This document shows, in pieces, positions 36,282-42,628 of a stretch of DNA of 64,000 nt. How positions within the stretch are numbered: position 1 is the stretch's first letter; each line of letters opens with the position of its first letter. The translations under genes and the position numbers were made by a program. Where the stretch lies: the NCBI RefSeq assembly GCF_004920835.1, contig NZ_QFHO01000004.1, positions 62,001 through 126,000 of the forward strand, given 5' to 3'. This DNA is from Stenotrophomonas maltophilia (GTDB lineage Bacteria > Pseudomonadota > Gammaproteobacteria > Xanthomonadales > Xanthomonadaceae). Below the pieces are notes generated by a model, which saw only the letters and a list, made by a program, of their open reading frames with translations, made no database searches and was not told the origin of the DNA.

Positions 36282-36884
36282 TCAGTGCACGAGGTGCGTC
36301 TTCAGCTCGTTGGAATCCCTGCGCAGCAGGTACAGCGCAACCACAAATGGCCACAGCGAGTTGATCGACGAGAACAGACGCTGAGTCAGCCCCCGGTAGC
36401 CTTCCGGGTCCGCTCCCACCACGTTCAACCAGAGATAGACGATTCCCGCGATGCTCACCAATGCGGTCACAGCGTACGCCCTTCGGTTCGTCGACCACGC
36501 ACTCAGTTCGATGTGCGACATCGCCGGTGCAATGATGTTTGCGATACCGATGGTGTAGAAGCCGTGCATCGGATGGCCCATGGGCCAGAGCCCGTTGGTC
36601 AGCATGGAGACGCCAAAGATCATCCAGCAGATCGCGCCTACGGCAATCCGGCGACCGGACTCCCGCCATACCCCGATGGAGAACGCCACGAAGCCCACGC
36701 CGGAGCCGATGGCGGCAATCCTGCCGCAAACGCTTGCGATCGTTGGCGCCTGCAGCAGCTCGCTGGCGTGTTGTGCAAGCGGGTTGTAGCCCGGCGCGAA
36801 CACGGCGGCAACGCTGGTCCAGAACAGGAACCACGGAAGCGGGACCAGACCCGCAGACAGAAGAAGTCGATTGCGGCGTAACAC
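36282..36884 (-). CDS. DUF998-family membrane protein
   Basis: A 200-residue polytopic membrane protein. It begins LLLSAGLVPLPWFLFWTSVA and has the family motif YNPLAQHASELLQAP in the first external loop, then GSGVGFVAFSIGVWRE, LTNGLWPMGHPMHGFYTIGI and three more helices. NPxxxxxSEL plus the P-M-D/H-G loop is typical of DUF998, whose function is unknown. Six helices can be drawn. The start ATG 36884 follows an AT-rich stretch. Confidence 0.8.
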   Translation of the reverse strand: MLRRNRLLLSAGLVPLPWFLFWTSVAAVFAPGYNPLAQHASELLQAPTIASVCGRIAAIGSGVGFVAFSIGVWRESGRRIAVGAICWMIFGVSMLTNGLWPMGHPMHGFYTIGIANIIAPAMSHIELSAWSTNRRAYAVTALVSIAGIVYLWLNVVGADPEGYRGLTQRLFSSINSLWPFVVALYLLRRDSNELKTHLVH

Positions 36885-37281
36885 GTGCAGTGATCCTTTT
36901 CTTGGCCTGCGCCAGTGGGTGGAATCCGTTCAAACGACGCAGAGCCTTCCTGCTCCGGGCAGGACAGCTCCGGATGACTACAGCGGTAGTCAGATTCTGC
37001 GTGACGCTCTGCGGGGTCAATAGGCAGAAAGTCACTCACGCCTTGGGGCAAGTACGCGGCACCCATCAGCGGCCGTCGGACCAATGTTGTCGCATTTGCC
37101 GCCCCTTGCGTCTCTGGGGGAAGGTTCTGACGACTCCGTTCCAGAAGTGCCGTTCCGCCTAGCACGCCAAGGCTCTCGCCTCTTCCGGTGCTATGCGACA
37201 ATGCCAAAAGCGTCTCGGGTTTTGGCGGCATTGACCCCTACCCGTTGGCATTCCGAACAACAGCAGGTAATCGTTACTTCG
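36885..37281. other. Gene-free stretch upstream of the structured leader
   Basis: About 400 bases of lower GC content, divergent between DUF998 and the next plus-strand gene. I see no convincing open frame, RNA gene or repeat. It may contain decayed sequence, in line with the patchwork of the accessory block. Confidence 0.4.
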
Positions 37282-37487
37282 CCACCGTGCATCGGTGGTC
37301 GGGACTCGAAAACCCGGATTGCTAGACGTAAGTTTGCGCTTGCCAGCCGGCATCACCTCGCGTGGTGCCGGCTGGCAATCCGTCTGCCGGCTATGGCGGG
37401 CGGGGCGTGGGGGTCTTGTACCCGCCGGCTTTGTCTAGCAACCGGTTTTCGAGCCACGCCCTGTCCGCCACCTTTATCGGTGGCGGC
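37282..37487 (+). other. Highly structured leader of nested stem-loops
   Basis: From left to right: CCACCG TGCAT CGGTGG (37282-37298); an outer stem formed by GACTCGAAAACCCGGATTGC and its continuation TAGAC (37303-37327) with GTCTAGCAACCGGTTTTCGAG (37433-37453, small mismatch and deletion); inside it TTGCCAGCCGGCA with TGCCGGCTGGCAA (37340-37378, perfect 13 bp) and GGCGGG with CCCGCC (37395-37426); and finally CCGCCACC TTTATC GGTGGCGG (37465-37486, perfect 8 bp), 27 bases before the next start codon. It is probably a transcribed leader or an independent structured RNA or DNA element. Confidence 0.75.
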
Positions 37488-37513
37488 TTCTGCCTGCATG
37501 CACGGAGCCCGCC

Positions 37514-37870
37514 ATGACCACGCCGCACTCCCCACCCCCGCGCCCCATCCAGCAAGCGCCCTCGGCCGCTCCGGCCCCGGACCCCAACAGCCTCATCGCC
37601 ATCCTGCACGCCATCGGCGCGGGCGCTGCGGCCGACGGGCAGCCCTGGCCCGAGCGGCACCATCTACGCAGCCGGCAGATGGCGTTGTCCGACGCCGACT
37701 GCGCGCTCACCGGCCAGCGCATCGTGCAGGAGATCCTGCTGGCGGCCGAGCGCACGCGCCAGAACGGTGAGCCCGAGCAGTACGTGGGCGACAGGGTGAT
37801 GGAGGGGCTGGTGATGGCCGATCTCGCGCTGACCGCCTTCATCCACGAGCAGATGCGCCCCAAGGACTGA
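37514..37870 (+). CDS. Small helical protein of unknown function behind the structured leader
   Basis: A 118-residue protein. The first 40 residues are Pro/Ala-rich (HSPPPRPIQQAPSAAPAPD). The C-terminal two-thirds is helical: DADCALTGQRIVQEILLAAE, then QYVGDRVMEGLVMADLALTA. The layout of a variable N-terminus followed by a helical region with a hydrophobic pattern recalls small DUF3077/DUF6124-type proteins of pseudomonads, but identity was not established. GGAG lies 8 bases before ATG 37514. No signal peptide. It is preceded by an extensive array of stem-loops that could control its translation. Confidence 0.65.
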   Translation: MTTPHSPPPRPIQQAPSAAPAPDPNSLIAILHAIGAGAAADGQPWPERHHLRSRQMALSDADCALTGQRIVQEILLAAERTRQNGEPEQYVGDRVMEGLVMADLALTAFIHEQMRPKD

Positions 37871-37915
37871 GCGCGCTTGTGGCGCGGAGTTTTCTGCCTG
37901 TGTGCGGGGTGACGA

Positions 37916-38440
37916 ATGAAGATGCACGGCCTTGCCGCTGCAGCGGTGTGCATCGCGGTGATCGGCGCGATGTGGGTGGAGTGGCCCGAGCCAGCGGGCG
38001 ATCAAGTGTGGGCCTACCAGAAGCTACAGCCGGCCGATTACCGCCTGCTGCACAGTGATGCGCGCGGCTTCGTGACCGCGAAGGCCCACGAGGGCTTTGA
38101 ACTTCACGCGCGCCATGCCGGGGCGACGCCCTTCGAGATCCGATGCAAGGGCGTGCTGGTGATGGAGGTGGAGAACGCACCCTCGCGCGTGCTGATCCGG
38201 ATGCCTGCCGATGCACGGTGGCGGGCGCCGGATATCGAGCGCCTGCGCAGCAGCTTCGAACGCTGGCTGGATCTACACCAGAGCCAAGGAAAGTTGCTGG
38301 TGGAAAGTGCGGGGCCTTCGTGGGTTGAGGCGCGGTTTGGGCGCTTCACTGGGTTGATGCCTGATGAGCAGCGGTGCCACTTTGGGGGTCAGCTCAGCGC
38401 CCGTCAGAATCCCCGTGGCCGCTTCGCCAGCAGACTATGA
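37916..38440 (+). CDS. Membrane-anchored protein of unknown function
   Basis: A 174-residue predicted protein with one N-terminal hydrophobic helix (residues 4-22, HGLAAAAVCIAVIGAMWVEW) that would serve as anchor or uncleaved signal. The rest is soluble with no recognised motif (YQKLQPADYRLLHSDARGFV ... FEIRCKGVLVMEVENAPSRV). It starts 45 bases after the previous gene and is probably co-transcribed with it. The last 20 residues (SARQNPRGRFASRL) look like read-out into noncoding sequence, so the natural C-terminus may have been lost by a frameshift. Confidence 0.5.
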   Translation: MKMHGLAAAAVCIAVIGAMWVEWPEPAGDQVWAYQKLQPADYRLLHSDARGFVTAKAHEGFELHARHAGATPFEIRCKGVLVMEVENAPSRVLIRMPADARWRAPDIERLRSSFERWLDLHQSQGKLLVESAGPSWVEARFGRFTGLMPDEQRCHFGGQLSARQNPRGRFASRL

Positions 38441-38551
38441 TGGCCCCTCGGACTGGGATCAACTTCTGCTCGTCCAGCCGCGCCAGGCCCGATTCCTTCC
38501 TCTGCGTTGGTCCACCGACAAAGATCAGCCGGCTGCACATCCCACACGCCA

Positions 38552-39157
38552 TCACACCTTGCCTTGCAGCCGCTCCAGCCGCCGCATCCGCTTTACTTCC
38601 TTGCCTATCACAGGGTCGGATCGCAGCTCGTTCAGCAGCATCTTCGCCCTGGGGCTGCGGGACTTCTTCAGGGCGAACAGCAGTAGCACACGCTTGGAGC
38701 CAGCGTTGGGATCACTCGCCAGCCTGATGACATCATCAATGACGGTGTCATCGGCTGCAGCGAACAGGACGCCAGCGGTCAGATAGTCGATCTGTGGCGG
38801 TAGCGCCAGCGTGTCACTTTCATACATTTCAACCAGGTGCGGCCACCACGTTCGTGCGCCGGGTGTGGCCAGGGCGCGCAGAATTCCTTCGCGAACGCAC
38901 TTTGGGTAGGGGATCGGTGCGTGCACGAGAAGTACGCGCAGGGCCGCGTCGTTGTCGCCCTTCCAGCCCACAAGGTCCCATACGGAATCGACATTCACTC
39001 CGGCTCCACGAAGCTCCCGGACCAGTCCGGCCTCCGCTTCCGCGAGGATCCCAGCGGCTTTCATTCGTTGTGCCTCTCTTTCCCGCTCACGCCGTACGAA
39101 CTCCGGATCGGACATCAGTCTGTCCATCAGCTGTGAGGCGGTGATACGTTCGCTCAT
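38552..39157 (-). CDS. HEAT-repeat-like cytoplasmic protein
   Basis: A 201-residue soluble helical protein. Segments such as LRVLLVHAPIPYPKCVREGI, LRALATPGARTWWPHLVEMY and IDDVIRLASDPNAGSKRVLL have the paired-helix look of HEAT-like repeats. ATG 39157 (MSERITASQLMDRLMSDPEF) is preferred to upstream 39244. It lies downstream of two exported-protein genes on the same strand (gap 49 bases). The trio lipoprotein, secreted protein, cytoplasmic HEAT-like protein may act together; no function is known. Confidence 0.65.
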   Translation of the reverse strand: MSERITASQLMDRLMSDPEFVRREREREAQRMKAAGILAEAEAGLVRELRGAGVNVDSVWDLVGWKGDNDAALRVLLVHAPIPYPKCVREGILRALATPGARTWWPHLVEMYESDTLALPPQIDYLTAGVLFAAADDTVIDDVIRLASDPNAGSKRVLLLFALKKSRSPRAKMLLNELRSDPVIGKEVKRMRRLERLQGKV

Positions 39158-39206
39158 GCGTTGATCTCTCGAAAGCAGCAGCGGCCCAGCAGACGACGCC
39201 AGCACA

Positions 39207-39848
39207 TCATTCCCACTGCGTTCTACACGGATGCGCAGTTTCAATCGCTCTGATCGCCCTTGCGACTTCTTCGCGGGGGCTTACTGCTGGCGACAGGACC
39301 ATCGGGCCGAGATTGGATTCAATGGGCGCCGTCTTGTCCAGCGCATCATGCAGAAGAGGCAGCACTGGACGAGCTCGACACCCCAGCATCGCCAGCATCC
39401 TGGAGGCGTAGAACCGGCCCACATCCCCATCCACCTTCAGCAGAGAAGCGATCTCTTGCACGCTGGAAGGACTGGCCGTATCAAGCTGTCGTTTCCCGAG
39501 ACTCGACAGACATTCAAACAAGGCTCTCATGGCCAAGGCCCTTCGATCCGCATTCGGCTGTGCTTTCAGCCCACGAACCTGCTGGACGACATCCCGATTC
39601 ACATCCATGTGATCCACATCAATGCCGCATGCCCTCATCTCGTGGAGGGCCGCCGACGAAGCAGCGCCAGGCCCTGTGTTAGGACCAACGCCGTCGCCGC
39701 TGCTCGCCCTTACCTGCCCTATCAGACCAAGCCAAACAGCCAGGACGACGCATACCGCGGCACTCATCGAGCAACCGCGCATCCGAGGCTCAGCCCTGTG
39801 CCAGGAATCACTGGGGGAAGACGCAGGAACCATCACCACTCCCTTCAT
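39207..39848 (-). CDS. Exported HEAT-like protein of unknown function
   Basis: Up to 213 residues. The signal-type hydrophobic stretch (SAAVCVVLAVWLGLIGQVRA) is at residues 28-47 when the first ATG (39848) is used; starts at Met23 (39782) or Met28 give a normal signal peptide. ATG 39848 overlaps the lipoprotein stop (ATGA), which argues for it. The mature part has helical units (RRALAMRALFECLSSLGKRQ; GRFYASRMLAMLGCRARPVL; REEVARAIRAIETAHPC) like HEAT repeats. No family is recognised. Confidence 0.6.
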   Translation of the reverse strand: MKGVVMVPASSPSDSWHRAEPRMRGCSMSAAVCVVLAVWLGLIGQVRASSGDGVGPNTGPGAASSAALHEMRACGIDVDHMDVNRDVVQQVRGLKAQPNADRRALAMRALFECLSSLGKRQLDTASPSSVQEIASLLKVDGDVGRFYASRMLAMLGCRARPVLPLLHDALDKTAPIESNLGPMVLSPAVSPREEVARAIRAIETAHPCRTQWE

Positions 39849-40186
39849 TCAATACTGAACGTGCACCCATCCTTGCCCACCACGACGTTCAATGTCTGGC
39901 GAACGCCGGCGGCAACATAGACATCACCCTGGCAATGGGTTGCCTCCGAATCCAGTGACCTTCTATAGGTGACCTCTACTGCCGAGTCCAAGGCAACATC
40001 CATTCGGCCAGACGCTTTCATGCCCGCCGGCAGCTGGCTCTCATCGAACGTGTTCCCTCCGGCCTGCAATCTGACCTGGTAGATCGCCTCTCCGGATTCA
40101 TTGCTCACATTCACGCGCAGGCCGGGCGGCGAACTGCAGCCAATGAATGAGAATAACCCAGCCCACATCAGAATCGACTTTCGCAT
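39845..40186 (-). CDS. Small lipoprotein of unknown function
   Basis: A 113-residue protein with a lipoprotein signal (ILMWAGLFSFIGCSSPPG; lipidated Cys at about residue 17). The mature part is predicted to be beta-rich (LRVNVSNESGEAIYQVRLQA; VYVAAGVRQTLNVVVGKDG) and has two Cys that could pair. ATG 40186 is preferred (MRKSILMW); ATG 40192 adds two residues. First gene of a three-gene minus-strand operon at the comM end of the accessory block. Confidence 0.65.
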   Translation of the reverse strand: MRKSILMWAGLFSFIGCSSPPGLRVNVSNESGEAIYQVRLQAGGNTFDESQLPAGMKASGRMDVALDSAVEVTYRRSLDSEATHCQGDVYVAAGVRQTLNVVVGKDGCTFSIE

Positions 40187-40403
40187 CGCCACTCATCCAT
40201 GTCAGAGCTGAGCAAGCCTTCTACGTCCCCACCTTGACGCGCAGGCAGACGCGCCCGTGCGCATGGGGCCACTATATCGCCCTCAAACTTCGCTGTTGAA
40301 CACGCCGCTCCAGAATCCCCCTAGCCGCTTCGCCAGCAATCCCCGATAGTCCAACGCAGATTGCCTGCTTCACCATCAAGCGTCTTTCTGCGGGAAACCA
40401 CAC

Positions 40404-41903
40404 ATGAGCCTGGCGCTGGTCCACAGCCGTGCCCGCGCCGGGGTCGACGCCCCGCTGGTGCGGGTGGAAGTGCACCTCTCTGGCGGCCTGCCTGCCACCC
40501 AGATTGTCGGACTGGCCGAGACCAGCGTGCGCGAATCCCGCGAGCGCGTGCGTGCCGCCCTGCTCTGTGCACGCTTCGACTTTCCGCAGCGGCGCATCAC
40601 GTTGAACCTCGCGCCCGCCGACCTGCCCAAGGAAGGTGGGCGTTACGACCTGGCGATCGCACTGGGCATTTTGGCGGCCAGCGGTCAGGTCGATCCGCAG
40701 TCGCTGCTTCAGTACGAGTTCCTGGGCGAGCTGGGGCTGACCGGCGAACTGCGGCCGGTGGCTGGAGCACTGCCGGCCGCGATTGCGGCGGCTGATGCCG
40801 GGCGTATCCTGGTGGTGCCGCCGGGCAATGCCGCCGAGGCTGCGTTGGCCGAGCACGCTGACGTGCGGGTAGCGCGTACGTTGCTGGAGTGCTGCGCTGG
40901 GTTGGGGAACCCACGCCTGCTGCCGCCAGTAGAGCGTGTCGACACGACACCGTTGCCACTGCCCGATCTGGCCGACGTCCGCGGGCAGGCGCATGCACGG
41001 CGCGCGTTGGAGGTCGCCGCTGCGGGTGGACACCACCTATTACTGATCGGTAGCCCTGGTTGCGGCAAGACGCTGTTGGCTTCGCGCCTGCCCAGCCTGC
41101 TGCCGAACACCGAGGAAGCAGAGGCGCTGCAGCTGGCCGCGATTGCCTCGGTGAGTGGTGAAGGGCTGGACCCGCGGCGCTGGCGGCAACGGCCGTTCCG
41201 TTCTCCCCACCACAGTGCGAGCGCGGCGGCGCTGGTGGGTGGCGGCAATCCGCCCTGCCCCGGCGAGATCTCGCTTGCCCATCACGGCGTGCTGTTCCTC
41301 GATGAGCTTCCAGAGTGGAATCGCAGCGCACTGGAAACCCTGCGCGAGCCACTGGAATCCGGACACATCCGCATCGCCCGTGCGGCGCGCAGTGTGCAGT
41401 ATCCCGCGCGCTTCCAGCTGGTTGCAGCGATGAATCCCTGCCCGTGCGGCTGGGCCGGTGACCGCAGCAACCGCTGCCTGTGCAGCGACGAACGTATCAA
41501 CCGCTACTGCGCGCGGGTGTCCGGTCCGTTGCTGGACCGTATCGACCTGCATATCGGCGTGACGCGCATGGACGCGGTGGAGCTGCGGGAGAGCACACCG
41601 CTGGGTGAGCCCAGTGCATCGGTGCGTGAGCGGGTGGAAGCCGCCCATGCCCGGCAGCAGGCACGTGGCGGGCTCAATGCGCATCTTCCGCCGGCGGCGC
41701 TGCGGGCGTGCACGAAGCTGAGCGAGGGCGATCAGGATCTTTTGGAGCAGGCCATTGAGCGTCTGCAGCTATCCGCACGGGCGATGCACAGGATTCTGCG
41801 GGTGGCGCGCACGATTGCTGATCTGGCGGGGTGTGAAACGATCCAGACGGCGCATCTGGCTGAGGCGATTGGCTATCGGCAGTTGGACCGGGGAAAGCCA
41901 TAG
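40404..41903 (+). CDS. comM: ComM/YifB-family AAA+ ATPase (Mg-chelatase-like)
   Basis: A 499-residue hexameric helicase-like ATPase. ComM promotes branch migration during natural transformation. Residues 1-170 are the Lon-type ChlI-like domain (MSLALVHSRARAGVDAPLVR, GLPATQIVGLAETSVRESRE). The AAA core has Walker A LIGSPGCGKTLLASRL near residue 215, Walker B GVLFLDELPEWNRSALE, and the Cys-rich MNPCPCGWAGDRSNRCLC with RYCARVSGPLLDRIDLHI. The C-terminal Mg-chelatase helical domain follows. It is the expected neighbour of ubiK, now separated from it by accessory genes. Confidence 0.95.
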   Translation: MSLALVHSRARAGVDAPLVRVEVHLSGGLPATQIVGLAETSVRESRERVRAALLCARFDFPQRRITLNLAPADLPKEGGRYDLAIALGILAASGQVDPQSLLQYEFLGELGLTGELRPVAGALPAAIAAADAGRILVVPPGNAAEAALAEHADVRVARTLLECCAGLGNPRLLPPVERVDTTPLPLPDLADVRGQAHARRALEVAAAGGHHLLLIGSPGCGKTLLASRLPSLLPNTEEAEALQLAAIASVSGEGLDPRRWRQRPFRSPHHSASAAALVGGGNPPCPGEISLAHHGVLFLDELPEWNRSALETLREPLESGHIRIARAARSVQYPARFQLVAAMNPCPCGWAGDRSNRCLCSDERINRYCARVSGPLLDRIDLHIGVTRMDAVELRESTPLGEPSASVRERVEAAHARQQARGGLNAHLPPAALRACTKLSEGDQDLLEQAIERLQLSARAMHRILRVARTIADLAGCETIQTAHLAEAIGYRQLDRGKP

Positions 41904-41930
41904 AAACGCCGGTCGAGTTGGCTATGGGTG

Positions 41931-42015
41931 GAGTCGACCGTTGGTCGACTCGCGCGCGAAGCGCGGCTCTCTGTGGGGTAGATGCGAAGAGCGGTCGACT
42001 AACAGTCGACCCCAC
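41931..42015. repeat. Two GTCGAC-type palindromes after comM
   Basis: GAGTCGACC GT TGGTCGACTC at 41931-41951 and GGTCGACT AAC AGTCGACC at 41994-42012, both variants of the GTAG repeat class without intact GTAG ends. Confidence 0.65.
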
Positions 42016-42063
42016 CGAGGGCGGGTCATGGCCGCCCAGCGACGCAAGGGACGTCCCCGCGCA

Positions 42064-42426
42064 TCACGCTGCGGAATCAATCCGCCCGCGCCTGGCCAGC
42101 AACGCCACCCGACGGCTGACCAGCGCGTGCAGCTCCGCCAGCTCCGACGCCCGGTCAGCCGTCATGTTCCCGCCGAACAGCACCCGCGACAACGCCGCCT
42201 CGTCGCTGTCGTGCGGATGCTGCCACCGGTCCCGGTACACCTTCTGGCAGACCAGCCAGGCCAGCCGCAGCCCCCCACCGGGCAACGGACGCACCACGCG
42301 TTCGTAGACCTGCCAGAACTGATATTCGGCCTGCAGGTCGATTACAGGCGCCACGGACAGCGCCTGCCGGGGCCGTCCTGGGCCCCGGATGCCGAACAGC
42401 GGGGTTCGCGGGTTGTGCTGTGCCAT
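42064..42426 (-). CDS. Protein of unknown function convergent to comM
   Basis: A 120-residue soluble protein (MAQHNPRTPLFGIRGPGRPR ... ALLARRGRIDSAA). The middle has an aromatic segment (YQFWQVYERVVRPLPGGGLR, LAWLVCQKVYRDRWQHPHD). No signal, membrane helix or recognised domain. ATG 42426 is preferred over 42450 because the extra residues look non-coding. Codon use is host-like with strong third-position GC. It is convergent with comM and followed upstream by two TCTGACCCC hairpins. Confidence 0.55.
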   Translation of the reverse strand: MAQHNPRTPLFGIRGPGRPRQALSVAPVIDLQAEYQFWQVYERVVRPLPGGGLRLAWLVCQKVYRDRWQHPHDSDEAALSRVLFGGNMTADRASELAELHALVSRRVALLARRGRIDSAA

Positions 42427-42519
42427 GCCAACAGGATGGCCCAGCAACATTGTGGGAACCTTGCGTCTTCGCCAGAAAAGCCCTGTTGTTTGCGCAATGC
42501 GGGTTTGTAGGCGGGTTTT

Positions 42520-42615
42520 GGGGGTCAGAGCCCTTTGCGTGCAAAGGGATCTGACCCCCGATCACGGGATGGCTGCGGGGTCGGATCCCTTTGCGCGGCA
42601 AAGGGCTCTGACCCC
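42520..42615. repeat. Tandem pair of TCTGACCCC-type hairpins
   Basis: Hairpin 1, 42520-42559: GGGGGTCAGAGCCCTTTGC against GCAAAGGGATCTGACCCCC. Hairpin 2, 42577-42615: GGGGTCGGATCCCTTTGC against GCAAAGGGCTCTGACCCC. Both have long near-perfect stems and the same foot as the hairpin at 17653. They lie directly after the TonB-receptor stop and may end its transcript. Confidence 0.85.
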
Positions 42616-42628
42616 ACCTCTCGTTGCC

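Noticed and set aside
37300..37460. tRNA-like fold in the structured leader
   Set aside because: No anticodon-loop arrangement, no T-loop GTTCGA sequence and no CCA end; the stems are much longer than in a tRNA.
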